Shown one piece after another: positions 8,671 to 26,096 of a DNA stretch of 64,000 bases. The DNA lies in NCBI GenBank assembly GCA_958296005.1, contig CATQHQ010000002.1, positions 1,547,501-1,611,500 of the forward strand. The letters are read 5' to 3'. Below the pieces are notes generated by a model. The model did not search any database, was not told the DNA's origin, and worked only from the letters and a program-made list of their open reading frames with translations. Origin of the DNA: Longimicrobiales bacterium. Its GTDB lineage: Bacteria; Gemmatimonadota; Gemmatimonadetes; Longimicrobiales; Gaopeijiaceae. Positions within the stretch are counted from its first letter, which is position 1; the number at the start of each line of letters is the position of its first letter. A program made the translations under genes and the position numbers.

Positions 8671-10193
8671 CGGAGCAGAAGGCGGCAGGGATTCCCCAGG
8701 GGACCGTCGCGCAGGTAGGGCTTCCTGGTCTTGCCGTAGGCCGTCCCGGCGATGTCCAGATGAGCCCACCGCGTCTCTCCCACGAACTCGTAGAGGAAGC
8801 AGGCGGCGGTGATCGTGCCCGCAGCCCGCCCGCCGACGTTCTTGAGATCGGCCACGTCGCTGCCGAGTTGCCTCCGGTACTCGTCTTCGATCGGCAGCGG
8901 CCAGCAAGGCTCGTCCTCCGCGCGTCCCGCGGCCTGCAACTCCCGAATCAGTTCAGGATCGTTTCCCAGCACTGCCGAGCAACGATGGCCCAGGGCCACC
9001 ACGCACGCGCCCGTCAAGGTTGCGCAATCGACGATGCGCTGGGGATTCATCTCCAGAACGTAGTCCAGGGCGTCGGCCAGGAGCAGGCGGCCTTCCGCGT
9101 CGGTGTTGATCACCTCCACGGACTTGCCCGAACGGGTGACCACGACGTCGCCCGGCTTGTTCGCGGAGCCGTTCAACAGGTTCTCGGAGCAGGGCACGAT
9201 GCCGACCACGTTGACCGGCAGCCCCAGGCGGCCGGCCCCCCACATCGCGCCCAGAACGGCGGCGCCCCCGGACATGTCGTACTTCATATCCTCCATCCCC
9301 TTCGCGGGCTTGATGGAGATCCCCCCCGCGTCGAAGGTGAGGCCCTTCCCCACCAGCGCGACCGGCCGCTCTTCGGGCTCGCCGCCGGAGTGGCGAAGGA
9401 CGATCAGACGCGGCTCTTCGTCGGAACCCCGGGCGACCGACAGCAGGGCGCCCATCCGCTCCCGCTTCAGTTCGGCAGGTCCCAGGATCGCGCACTCCAA
9501 GCCCACTTCCTCGGCGATCCTCTCGGCCTCCGCGGCGAGGTGGCTCGGCGTTGCCACGTTCCCCGGCCGGGCTTGCAGCGTCCGGGCCAAGTTTGCCGCT
9601 CCCGCGTACTCGACGCCTCGACGGACCCCTTCGGTCCAGCGCTCAAGCTCCCTCTCGCACACGAGCACCACGGCGGACTCCACCGGCGGCACGGCTCGGC
9701 CCCAACGGCGCACAGGGTTCGACTTGAACTCGCCGAACCGCCACGCACCCAGCACCAAGCCCTCGGCCACGGCGCTGGCGACGCCGTCGATCTCCACATC
9801 CCTCAGGTGTGCAGCGACAAAGACCAGCTGCGTGACGCCGTGGTCCTCGGCGGCCCGCACCGCTCGCCCGGCGGCGTTCCGATACTGGGCGATCGTGAAC
9901 GGCTCTCCCGTGCCGACGAAGCGAACCCGCTCCGGTCCGACGCTTCCGTCGCCGTGCCCTTCCACCCAGCTCCCTTCCCGACCGTCGAAGGAGCCATTGG
10001 CGCACGCTTGCTGGAAGCTGCGCCCCGAGTGGCGGTCCAGCGCCGCGACCAGCAGATCGCTCGCCGCAACGCTGTACTCCGCAGGCGACTCGTCGCCGCG
10101 CTCAGCTATCGGAACCACCGCCAGCGGCGCGGCGACGACCTCGGACAACCCGTCCTCGGTCCCCGCAGGCACCCCAACGACTTCAATGCGCAC
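8643..10193 (-). CDS. pepA: Leucyl aminopeptidase (M17 family)
   Basis: Cytosolic dizinc aminopeptidase that trims N-terminal residues from peptides. The 516-residue protein has the variable N-terminal domain and the catalytic C-terminal domain with VGKGLTFDAGGISIKPAKGM (the lysine and aspartate metal ligands), MKYDMSGGAAVLG, and the M17 signature NTDAEGRL at 363-370, followed by DCATLTGA. All core ligand positions appear present. The GTG start at 10193 follows icd by 11 bases. Some family members also bind DNA; nothing in the sequence addresses that here. Assignment is firm at family level. Confidence 0.94.
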   Translation of the reverse strand: MRIEVVGVPAGTEDGLSEVVAAPLAVVPIAERGDESPAEYSVAASDLLVAALDRHSGRSFQQACANGSFDGREGSWVEGHGDGSVGPERVRFVGTGEPFTIAQYRNAAGRAVRAAEDHGVTQLVFVAAHLRDVEIDGVASAVAEGLVLGAWRFGEFKSNPVRRWGRAVPPVESAVVLVCERELERWTEGVRRGVEYAGAANLARTLQARPGNVATPSHLAAEAERIAEEVGLECAILGPAELKRERMGALLSVARGSDEEPRLIVLRHSGGEPEERPVALVGKGLTFDAGGISIKPAKGMEDMKYDMSGGAAVLGAMWGAGRLGLPVNVVGIVPCSENLLNGSANKPGDVVVTRSGKSVEVINTDAEGRLLLADALDYVLEMNPQRIVDCATLTGACVVALGHRCSAVLGNDPELIRELQAAGRAEDEPCWPLPIEDEYRRQLGSDVADLKNVGGRAAGTITAACFLYEFVGETRWAHLDIAGTAYGKTRKPYLRDGPLGNPCRLLLRWLDTPRAE

Positions 10194-10204
10194 GGACCGG
10201 CTCC

Positions 10205-11443
<1,239 letters not shown>

Positions 11444-11684
11444 GGGACGGGGCTCCGAGGGCGGTGGGCGAGAGGACTGCTTTAATTGAAGTCCGGGCCG
11501 GTTCGATTGGAAGGGGCTGGACGCCGAGAGTTGCCCCCAACCGCACTCCGGCAGAAAGAGTCGCTCCGGGGACGTTCTGCCATGCTGGCCCCGCCTCCCC
11601 TCGACGCCTGGACAAATTGATCGTCAAATAGTACCGTTATTTTGTCCGATAACCTGTCATGTGGCGTTGAGGAGGCTCTGGCCG
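11444..11684. promoter_or_regulatory. Divergent icd/fic intergenic region
   Basis: A 241-base gap between divergently transcribed icd and the Fic gene. Its fic-proximal part (about 11605-11660) is conspicuously AT-rich for this genome and contains an inverted repeat, GGACAAA at 11610-11616 and TTTGTCC at 11641-11647, with 24 bases between the arms. A Shine-Dalgarno GAGGAGG (11669-11675) lies nine bases before the chosen fic start. On the icd side CTTCAATTAAAG may be part of a -10 region, but no convincing -35/-10 pair was found for either gene. Confidence 0.5.
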
Positions 11685-12953
11685 GTGACTGACGGTAGCG
11701 GTGGCTCGCCAAATTCCAGTGCGTATTTGAATCGCGGGGCTTCTGGACGTCATCCCCGCGTTTCCGTCCCCCGGTTTCGGCGCCATTGGGGGATCTCGGC
11801 CAAGACCCGGTACGTTCTCGGCTGGTGCGACGCCAATATCGGGGTGCTTCGGGAGGCGCCCGTTCTGCCCGAGGTTCGCCGCGCGTTGCTCGACGATGCC
11901 GTCGCCCGAGCGACCGCCGCCACGACTGCGCTGGCGGGCAGCACGCTCTCCGCGGACGAGGTGACCGAGATTCTCGCCGGCCGTCGCCGGCCGCGCAGCC
12001 AGAGGCGCTTGGCTGTCGAGCTTCGAAACGCTGCGCGAGCCATGGAGATGCTGCTGGGCTCGAAACCGCTGGGCCGCACGCTGTCGCCAGGGTTGCTGCT
12101 GAAGCTGCACAAGATCGTCGGCGCGAACCTGGGACGCCGTTTCGGGGGCACCCCCGGAGAGTTCCGCACCAACCGCGGCACGAACGGCGACGCCGGCGCA
12201 CCTTTCCCCTGCCCTCCCGCAAGCCGGGTTCCGGGACTGGTCGAGGAGCTGTGCGAGTGGCTGGAGCGCGAGTTCCCCCCGACTCCGTGGCCGGCCGCGA
12301 CGCTGTCGCCGACCACCACGGCGTCCCCCACCGAGAGCGACCAGCGCTTCGTCGACGGGTTCGTCCACGCCGCGGCTTCCCACCTCTACCTGTTGTGGAT
12401 CCGTCCTTTCGCCGACGGCAACGGCCGGACAGCTCGGCTCGCGGAAAGCTGCAACCTGCTTCGAGCCGGCGTGCCGGGGCTCGCCTGTCACCTGCTGCCG
12501 GAGCACTACGCCGACACCCGCCAGGAGTACGACCGCCGAGTTCGCCGGGCCGTCGAGGACCGGTCGCTGACGTCGTTCGTCGCCTACGCCGCCGAGGGCT
12601 TCGCGGACGGGCTGGCAGGGCTGGTGCGTGCACTCCGCCGACCCCAGCTGGAAACGGCGTGGCGGCGCTTCGTCTTCCAGCGGTTCGCGGAAGTGGAGCA
12701 CCGGAAGAAATCGGTCTTCCGACGGCGGCGGGCCCTGGCGCTCGCGGCTTCCCTGGACGATCCCCTGGCACCCGAGGACCTCGCGCGTCTCGACCCCGAC
12801 TTGGCCCGAGAGTACGGTCGCCTGTCGGAGCGGACGCTTCTGCGCGACCTCCGCGTTCTGGTAGAGGTGGGGCTGATGGCGGAGTCCGACGACGACCGGT
12901 TCCGGGCTAGGACGGACGTGCTTGTGGAGGCACGGCCAAGGCCGACTCGATGA
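11685..12953 (+). CDS. Fic-domain protein with catalytic His replaced by Arg
   Basis: Fic (filamentation induced by cAMP) family protein, 422 residues; relatives transfer AMP or other phosphate-containing groups to target proteins. The Fic core motif reads R-P-F-A-D-G-N-G-R-T-A-R at residues 240-251, matching HxFx(D/E)GNGRxxR except that the catalytic histidine is Arg240 (codon CGT, 12402-12404). An N-terminal helix (about 77-93, AGSTLSADEV) sits where class II Fic proteins carry the inhibitory (S/T)xxxE(G/N) motif, but the match is poor. The C-terminus (about 375-410) looks like a winged helix. The GTG at 11685 is chosen for its GAGGAGG ribosome-binding site; earlier in-frame GTG 11661 has none. 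It overlaps ruvX by four bases. Probably not an AMP transferase. Confidence 0.82.
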   Translation: MTDGSGGSPNSSAYLNRGASGRHPRVSVPRFRRHWGISAKTRYVLGWCDANIGVLREAPVLPEVRRALLDDAVARATAATTALAGSTLSADEVTEILAGRRRPRSQRRLAVELRNAARAMEMLLGSKPLGRTLSPGLLLKLHKIVGANLGRRFGGTPGEFRTNRGTNGDAGAPFPCPPASRVPGLVEELCEWLEREFPPTPWPAATLSPTTTASPTESDQRFVDGFVHAAASHLYLLWIRPFADGNGRTARLAESCNLLRAGVPGLACHLLPEHYADTRQEYDRRVRRAVEDRSLTSFVAYAAEGFADGLAGLVRALRRPQLETAWRRFVFQRFAEVEHRKKSVFRRRRALALAASLDDPLAPEDLARLDPDLAREYGRLSERTLLRDLRVLVEVGLMAESDDDRFRARTDVLVEARPRPTR

Positions 12954-13393
12954 GCCCTGCACCCGGCCGCGTCATGGCCCTCGACTACGGTCGCCGCCGC
13001 GTCGGCGTCGCCCTGAGCGACGCCACAACGACTCTGGCAACCCCCTTGACCACGCTGAAGCGTCGCGCCGGAAAGCGTCCTCCCATTGGCCGGCTGCTGG
13101 AGTTGGCCAACCGACACAAGGTGCGACTCGTCGTCGTCGGGCTTCCCCTGGACCCCGACGGGCGCGAAAGTGACTGGACCGACGAAGTACGCGATTTCGG
13201 TAGGCGACTGGGCGACAGGAGCCTCCTCCCAGTGGAGTTCCAAGACGAGCGCTACTCTTCGGTGGAAGCCGAAGCTCGCCTTCGATCGATCGGACTGCCC
13301 AAAGCCCAGCGAAAGGACAAGGCCAGGATCGATGCCGCCGCAGCCGCCGTCATCCTCCAGGACTGGCTCGATGCCGACCGACGGAACGCCTAG
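12950..13393 (+). CDS. ruvX: RuvX/YqgF Holliday-junction resolvase-like protein
   Basis: RNase H-fold protein of the YqgF/RuvX family, implicated in pre-16S rRNA 5' maturation and, from its fold, in Holliday-junction resolution. The 147-residue protein has the first catalytic strand MALDYGRRRVGVALSD (about 9-24), VVVGLPLDPDG, DERYSSVEAE with the acidic residues, and the closing KARIDAAAAAVILQDWL helix with the last Asp. Start ATG at 12950 overlaps the fic stop (ATGA), and its end overlaps mltG by 23 bases, so it is translated as part of a fic-ruvX-mltG-thiE unit. ruvX-mltG adjacency is common in bacteria. Confidence 0.92.
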   Translation: MSPAPGRVMALDYGRRRVGVALSDATTTLATPLTTLKRRAGKRPPIGRLLELANRHKVRLVVVGLPLDPDGRESDWTDEVRDFGRRLGDRSLLPVEFQDERYSSVEAEARLRSIGLPKAQRKDKARIDAAAAAVILQDWLDADRRNA

Positions 13394-14465
13394 CCAAGGG
13401 CCGCGCAGCCGCGACCCCGCCGGTGCCGAGACTGCACGCGGCTGGGACCGCACCACCGTCCGCCGCGCCGGTGCCCTGGCGTTCGCCGTGCTGATTGCGG
13501 CGGTGCTCTTGCGCTCCACGCTTCTTGCTCCGACGACTCCGCCACACTCCGCCGACAGCCCGGTGGTCTTCCACGTCCCCGCCGGAGCCACCTTTCGGGA
13601 CGTGGTGGACACCCTCGTGCACCGCCGGATCATCGAGCGGCCTCTTCTCTTCCGCATGCGCGCCCGGCTGAGCGGCCGCGACCGTTCGATAAAGGCGGGC
13701 ACCTACCACCTCCCCGCTGGTGCGCGCTCTCGTGAAGTGCTTCGGACACTGACGGAGGGACGGGTGGTCAGCGAGTCGATGACCTTCCCGGAGGGAATGA
13801 CGATCCGCGCCATGGCGGGCCGCATCGCCGAAGCTGCGGGGGCAGACTCCGCCGCAGTGGCCCGCGACCTCTCGGGGACCAACCTCCATTCCAGGTGGGC
13901 GGTTCCCGGCCCCGGGCTGGAAGGCTACCTCTTTCCCGATACGTACCGTTTCGCCGAAGGGGTGGGCGTCGATGCCGTGGTGGACGCCATGGTGGCCCGC
14001 TACCACCGCTACTGGACGCCGGAGCGCCGCGAACGTCTTGCTGCAACGGGCCTCGCGGAACAGGAGGCCGTCACCTTGGCGTCGATCATCCAGTCGGAGG
14101 CGCGCAGAGTCGACGAGATGCCGATCATATCCAGCGTCTACCACAACCGGCTGCGCATCGGGATGCCCCTCCAAGCCGACCCAACCGTCCTCTACGCGCT
14201 CGGCGGCTACCGTCCGCGTCTCCTCTACTCCGCCATGGACTCGGTCGCCGACCACCCATACAACACCTACACCCGGGCCGGTCTCCCTCCCGGCCCCATC
14301 TCCGCCCCCGGCACCGCCGCGCTGGACGCAGCCCTTGTCCCTGCCGACACCAACTACCTCTACTTCGTCGCAAAGCCCGACGGCACCCACGTGTTCACCC
14401 AGTCGCTTCGCGAACACAATGCGGCACGCGCCCGCATCCGCCGGGAGTTCGGCCCCGCCAGCTGA
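13371..14465 (+). CDS. mltG: Endolytic murein transglycosylase MltG
   Basis: Cleaves nascent glycan strands in the periplasm, terminating peptidoglycan chain growth. The 364-residue protein has a short cytoplasmic N-terminus, one transmembrane segment (about 33-52), a LysM-like region with FHVPAGATFRDVVDTL and IKAGTYHLPAG, and the YceG catalytic domain with LEGYLFPDTYRF, TLASIIQSEARR (catalytic Glu) and the conserved MPLQADPTVLYALG, NTYTRAGLPPGPI stretch. The ATG at 13371, inside the ruvX end, is the first codon that leaves a normal leader before the membrane helix. Translation may be coupled to ruvX. Confidence 0.93.
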   Translation: MPTDGTPSQGPRSRDPAGAETARGWDRTTVRRAGALAFAVLIAAVLLRSTLLAPTTPPHSADSPVVFHVPAGATFRDVVDTLVHRRIIERPLLFRMRARLSGRDRSIKAGTYHLPAGARSREVLRTLTEGRVVSESMTFPEGMTIRAMAGRIAEAAGADSAAVARDLSGTNLHSRWAVPGPGLEGYLFPDTYRFAEGVGVDAVVDAMVARYHRYWTPERRERLAATGLAEQEAVTLASIIQSEARRVDEMPIISSVYHNRLRIGMPLQADPTVLYALGGYRPRLLYSAMDSVADHPYNTYTRAGLPPGPISAPGTAALDAALVPADTNYLYFVAKPDGTHVFTQSLREHNAARARIRREFGPAS

Positions 14466-14472
14466 GCCCGCC

Positions 14473-15090
14473 GTGGACCTGCCTCGGCGGCTCCGCCTCG
14501 TCGTGCTCACAGATCAAGCCTCCGCACGACCCCGGAAGATCCTCGACGTCGTAGCCGACGCCCTCAAGGCAGGCGCCCCGGCGATCCAGCTCCGCGACAA
14601 GCACCTCCCGCCTCGCGATCTTCTTCCCCTGGCCCGCCGCCTGCGCGCCGACACCCGAGCCGCCGGGGCGCTCCTCTTCGTGAACGACCGACTGGACTTG
14701 GCCCTGGCCGTCGACGCCGACGGCGTGCACTTGGGACCAGACGACCTCCCGGTTGCAGCCGCCCGGGCCCTGGCACCACCGGGCTTCCTGATCGGCTGTT
14801 CCGCTTCGAGCCGCGTCGCCGCCCGCACCGCTCAAGCCGACGGCGCCGACTACATCGGCTGCGGCGCCGTCTTTCCCACCCTCACAAAGACCAAGCCGGA
14901 GGGTCCGATCGGGCTCGCCGGCCTCGCCGCCGTCGCCTCCGCCGTAACGATCCCGGTCGTAGGGATCGGCGGCATCACTCCCGCCCGTGCCGCCTCCGTG
15001 CTGGCAGCCGGCGCCACCGGAGTTGCGCTGGCCAGTGCCGTCATGGCCGCCTCGGACCCGGCCAGCGTCGTGCGCTCGATCCTTCGGTAG
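14473..15090 (+). CDS. thiE: Thiamine phosphate synthase
   Basis: Joins HMP pyrophosphate to the thiazole phosphate to form thiamine monophosphate. The 205-residue TIM barrel shows LVVLTDQAS at the start, AIQLRDKHLPPRDLL (pyrophosphate and substrate contacts), LFVNDRLDLALAVDADGVHLG, IGCGAVFPTLTKTKP and the phosphate-binding VGIGGITPARA. The GTG at 14473 lies seven bases after the mltG stop and immediately precedes the conserved first strand. Another thiamine gene, thiD, occurs at 33798; no thiamine riboswitch was recognised near either. This is the last gene of the fic-ruvX-mltG-thiE run. Confidence 0.92.
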   Translation: MDLPRRLRLVVLTDQASARPRKILDVVADALKAGAPAIQLRDKHLPPRDLLPLARRLRADTRAAGALLFVNDRLDLALAVDADGVHLGPDDLPVAAARALAPPGFLIGCSASSRVAARTAQADGADYIGCGAVFPTLTKTKPEGPIGLAGLAAVASAVTIPVVGIGGITPARAASVLAAGATGVALASAVMAASDPASVVRSILR

Positions 15091-15120
15091 TAGCGCTCGA
15101 CCTCCCCGATCCAAAACATG

Positions 15121-15158
15121 AAGCGCCCCGCCCGGCATCAAGGCCGAGCGGGGCGCTT
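15121..15158. terminator. Bidirectional intrinsic terminator between thiE and 5S rRNA
   Basis: An 11-bp perfect stem (AAGCGCCCCGC, 15121-15131, with its complement at 15148-15158) plus inner pairing forms a strong GC-rich hairpin. Read on the minus strand it is followed by TTCATGTTTTGG, so it most plausibly ends the 23S-5S transcript; on the plus strand it lies 31 bases after thiE but has few following U residues. Confidence 0.8.
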
Positions 15159-15168
15159 CGCTTGGTAG

Positions 15169-15285
15169 GCTGGCGGCGACGTACTCTCCCACCGGGTTGC
15201 CCCAGCAGTACCATCCGCGCTGCAGGGCTTAACTACCGAGTTCGGGATGGGATCGGGTGTATCTCCTGCGCTCTGGCCACCAGCC
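15169..15285 (-). rRNA. rrf: 5S ribosomal RNA
   Basis: About 117 bases. The minus strand contains the conserved 5S core GATCCCATCCCGAACTCGG followed by AGTTAAGC and the late GGTGGGAGAGTACGTCGCC. The ends pair as helix I: GGCTGGTGGC at the 5' end with GCCGCCAGCC at the 3' end. It follows the 23S gene by about 70 bases, and a strong terminator lies 11 bases downstream. Confidence 0.95.
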
Positions 15286-15356
15286 AAATAAACGCAGAGT
15301 AGAAGGAGGAAGGAGCCGAAGGCGTGCCGGAACGGCAAGGTGGAAAAAGTTAGGTG

Positions 15357-18322
<2,966 letters not shown>

Positions 18323-18511
18323 GCCCTCGTTCCTCGACCGAACGCGGAACCGCGACTTTCGTCCGTCCGCCTCCGGATCAGCAACTGGGCTAATCCACCG
18401 TCGCCTTTCCAACACGTACGCTCATGCCGCCGCCCCCCGGCGACCCGACAAGCGGGCACCACGGAACCGACGGTCAGAGCGACCTAAGGCTCTTTCCTTC
18501 CTTCTACCCTT

Positions 18512-18525
18512 GCTGTCAAAGAACC
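18512..18525 (-). promoter_or_regulatory. BoxA-like antitermination element
   Basis: The minus strand reads GGTTCTTTGACAGC, close to the rRNA boxA consensus TGCTCTTTAACA that binds NusB-S10. It lies about 110 bases into the predicted leader, the position expected for an rRNA antitermination signal. It also contains TTGACA, but no suitable -10 follows at normal spacing, so boxA is the better reading. Confidence 0.55.
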
Positions 18526-18638
18526 ATGGCGTTCGCTTCGTCCCGGCGGCACCCCCTTTGGGAACCTTGGGGCGAGCCTCCGACGCCTGACGGCCAGCCA
18601 CGCGGGCCAGCCACTGAATGCGAAGCGAACAGCTTTGG

Positions 18639-18666
18639 AAGGTAACCCCCCGTCGGGAGAAGTCAA
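18639..18666 (-). promoter_or_regulatory. Candidate sigma-70 promoter of the 23S-5S unit
   Basis: On the minus strand a -35 TTGACT (18661-18666) and a -10 TACCTT (18639-18644) are separated by 16 bases. The predicted start is near 18632, about 310 bases before the mature 23S 5' end. The TTGACT hexamer differs from consensus at one position. Confidence 0.6.
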
Positions 18667-18722
18667 CACCCTGGGCGAAGCCGAAAAACTGCGCCGGGGG
18701 GTTCCTCTTCAGAAATGGGGCG

Positions 18723-19541
18723 CTACATCCCGCCCGCTTCCAGAAAGCTAGCGACTTCGTCGGCGGTCACAAAGAAGTCCCCCAGTTCGAAGCCCCCGGC
18801 CGGACCATGCCAGTCCGAACCCCCGGTGACCAGAAGTCCTTCCCGTCTCGCGATCTTCCGCAACGCCGCCGGGCTGGCGGACCTCCCTGGCGGCCGGTAG
18901 ACCTCCAATCCCATCAGTCCGACGTCCAGCAGGCGCGGCAACAGCTCCTCCAGGAGGCTCGCCGGCGGGTGAGCCCACACGGGAATTCCTCCAGCAGCCA
19001 GGATCACGCCGATCACCTCCTCCGGCGTGGCGACCTGCGTCGGAACGTAGGCTGGGCAACCGTCGCCAATGAGACGGGCGAAGGCGTCCCGGACCGACGC
19101 GGCGTGGCCCGCCTCCACCAGCGCTCGGGCCAAGTGCGGCCTGGCCGGGGCCACGTCGGTCGAGCCGCGCTGGGCGTCCACTTGGCGGCGCGTGACGGTG
19201 ACTCCCTGAGCCGCGAGGCGCTCCCGCATCTCCTTCATGCGCGCGGCACGGCGTTCGAGCCCTCGCCGATGCTGGGCCGCCAACGCCGGAGACTCGACGT
19301 CCAAGAAGTAACCAAGGACGTGAACGTCTTCCCCGCGGAAGGTGCTGCTCAGTTCCGCGCCGGCGATCACGTCGATGGGACGTCCCCGAGCGGCTCGCCT
19401 CGCCTGCTCCACGCCGGCGACCGTGTCGTGGTCGGTCAGCGCGATCGCGTCGAGGCCTCCGGCGACGGCCCGTTCCACCACGTTCTCCGGCGAGCAGACG
19501 CCGTCGGAAGCGGTGGAGTGCACGTGCAGGTCAAGCTTCAT
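18723..19541 (-). CDS. PHP-domain phosphoesterase
   Basis: PHP (polymerase and histidinol phosphatase) metal-dependent phosphoesterase, 272 residues. Metal-binding motifs occur in order: HVHSTASDG at residues 6-14, ALTDHDT, EL in GAELSST, PHLARAL, and GSDWHG near the C-terminus. Relatives such as E. coli YciV (RNase AM) hydrolyse 3',5'-nucleotide bisphosphates and trim 5' ends of rRNAs including 23S and 5S; that role is an inference here, but position directly before the 23S-5S unit makes it attractive. It lies 43 bases after atpC on the same strand, with no clear terminator between. Confidence 0.85.
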   Translation of the reverse strand: MKLDLHVHSTASDGVCSPENVVERAVAGGLDAIALTDHDTVAGVEQARRAARGRPIDVIAGAELSSTFRGEDVHVLGYFLDVESPALAAQHRRGLERRAARMKEMRERLAAQGVTVTRRQVDAQRGSTDVAPARPHLARALVEAGHAASVRDAFARLIGDGCPAYVPTQVATPEEVIGVILAAGGIPVWAHPPASLLEELLPRLLDVGLMGLEVYRPPGRSASPAALRKIARREGLLVTGGSDWHGPAGGFELGDFFVTADEVASFLEAGGM

Positions 19542-19584
19542 GGCGGAGGGGAGGACGGCGCGTGGCTTGTTGGACCGCTCTTCG

Positions 19585-19847
19585 TCAACCGGCGACCCGG
19601 TCGGCCAACACGGTAACGTCGTTCGCCTCCACCTTCATGACGCCGCCGGAGACGCCGAACTCTCGGGCGTCGCCGGAGTCCGTCTTCAGCGCCAGGGGGC
19701 CTTCGCCGAGCAGGGTCAGGAACGGGGCGTGGCCCGGCAGGATGCCGACCCGACCATCCCAGGCCGGCGCGACCATCGACCGGGCGCGTCCCACGAACAC
19801 CTCCCCCGCGGGCGTCAGCACTCGAAGCTTCAGCAGCTTGGCCATCA

Positions 19848-19848
<1 letters not shown>
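19585..19848 (-). CDS. atpC: F1 ATP synthase epsilon subunit
   Basis: Central-stalk subunit that couples and inhibits F1. The 87-residue protein contains only the N-terminal beta-sandwich domain (LKLRVLTPAGEVFVG, PGHAPFLTLLGEGPL, then FGVSGGVMKVEANDVTVLA). It lacks the C-terminal helical hairpin that carries the inhibitory function in many bacteria, as in several other phyla with short epsilon. The ATG at 19848 shares one base with the atpD stop; a second ATG follows at once, at 19845. Last ATP synthase gene in the operon. Confidence 0.93.
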
Positions 19849-22173
<2,325 letters not shown>

Positions 22174-22174
22174 G

Positions 22175-23731
<1,557 letters not shown>

Positions 23732-23736
23732 GTCGT

Positions 23737-24315
23737 CTAGTCTTTCCCGTGGTTCGTTGTCTGTGGCGTCGTGGGGAGTGCCGCCGCGAGGAGTCGCCGC
23801 CGCAGGAGCCCCAGTCGGTGCTTCAAGGAGCCGTCGTAAACGGTGTCGCCGTCGCGGATCACGATTCCGCCCAAGATATGCCGCGCCACCTTCAGCTGGG
23901 GGACGACCGCGGCCCCCGTAGCCTTGGACATTCGCGCCGCCAGCTCGTCGACGGCAGCGTCGTCCAGGGGCCGGGCCACCGTCACGTCCACGTATCGGCG
24001 ACCCAGACGGCGGTCCACAAGCAACTGGTACTCCTTGGCGATCTCGGGGATGAAGATCTGTCGTCCCTTGTCCACCACGACTTTGAGGTAGTTGAGGAAC
24101 AAGGGGGGCACCGAGGGCCTCAGCGCCCGTTCCAGCACCTGCTTCTTGTCGATGCTGGGGATCCGGGGCGTGCCCAGAAACTCCCGCACCTGGGCGTCCT
24201 CGCAGAGGCGCGCCGCGACGGCGACGGCTTCGCCGAATGCATCGACCCCTTCGTTGCGCTCCGCCAACTCGAAGAGGGTCGCGGCGTAGCTTCGGGCGAC
24301 GGTGGCGTCTCTCAC
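23737..24315 (-). CDS. atpH: F1Fo ATP synthase delta subunit
   Basis: Peripheral-stalk subunit linking the top of F1 to the b subunits (OSCP-like). The 192-residue protein has the N-terminal helical bundle ([15 protein letters not shown]) and the C-terminal [20 protein letters not shown] signature. It starts with GTG overlapping the atpF stop by four bases (GTGA). Confidence 0.94.
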   Translation of the reverse strand: MRDATVARSYAATLFELAERNEGVDAFGEAVAVAARLCEDAQVREFLGTPRIPSIDKKQVLERALRPSVPPLFLNYLKVVVDKGRQIFIPEIAKEYQLLVDRRLGRRYVDVTVARPLDDAAVDELAARMSKATGAAVVPQLKVARHILGGIVIRDGDTVYDGSLKHRLGLLRRRLLAAALPTTPQTTNHGKD

Positions 24316-24841
24316 GCCCTGAAGCCGGCGGACTCGGAGAGCTCGTTGATGTAGCCGATGACCAGCTGCCGGTCCCGTTCGCCGTCCAGACGTTCGGCCA
24401 TGAGGCGCGCGGCGGCGGCCAGGGCAAGCTCCACGGCCTCGGTGCGCACGACCTTCACGGCAGCGTCGCGCTCTCGCCGAATTTCCCGGCCGGCGGCGTC
24501 TAGGATCGCCTGGGCGTCCTCCCGTGCCTGGGCCTCGAGCTCCTTGCCGAGCTTGGCCGCTGCCTCTCGGCTCTCGGCCACCACGGCCTGGGCTTGGCGG
24601 CGGCCCTCGGCCAGCTGGGCCTGGTACTCGGCCAGGACCCGTTCGGCCTCCTCCCGCTGGCGCTTCGCCTCGTCGATGTCGGCCTGGATGCCCTTCTCCC
24701 GAGCCTCGAGGGCGCCGAGGAGGGGCTTCCAGGCGAAGCGCCCGAGGATGAAGAGCATCGTCCCGAACGTGAGCAGCGTCCAGAAGGACAGGCCCAGGTC
24801 GGGGGTGAAGAGGCTGTTCCAGCCCCCTTCCGCAGCGGTCA

Positions 24842-24842
<1 letters not shown>
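24312..24842 (-). CDS. atpF: Fo ATP synthase b subunit
   Basis: Peripheral-stalk membrane anchor. A single N-terminal transmembrane helix (about residues 18-38, [17 protein letters not shown]) is followed by a long charged helix ([20 protein letters not shown] onwards) that forms the dimeric stalk. Length 176 is typical. The start codon shares one base with the atpE stop. Only one b gene is present, so the stalk is probably a homodimer. Confidence 0.94.

Positions 24843-26092
<1,250 letters not shown>

Positions 26093-26096
<4 letters not shown>

Larger units (their letters stand above)
18323..18722 (-). promoter_or_regulatory. 23S rRNA leader region without 16S or tRNA
   Basis: This 400-base stretch between the PHP phosphoesterase and the 23S gene contains no open reading frame with coding features, no 16S rRNA and no tRNA that I can fold. 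It holds a promoter, a boxA-like element, and a 10-bp inverted repeat whose arms, CGAAGCGAAC (18621-18630) and GTTCGCTTCG (18531-18540), enclose an 80-base loop at the start of the predicted transcript. The arrangement is that of an independent rRNA transcription unit with a roughly 310-base leader. Confidence 0.7.

Noticed and set aside
13380..14510. Long minus-strand frame opposite mltG
   Set aside because: No ribosome-binding site or domain; mltG on the plus strand has catalytic motifs and operon position.
18323..18722. A 16S 3' end or spacer tRNA in the 23S leader
   Set aside because: No anti-Shine-Dalgarno sequence, no 16S core motif and no cloverleaf could be found.
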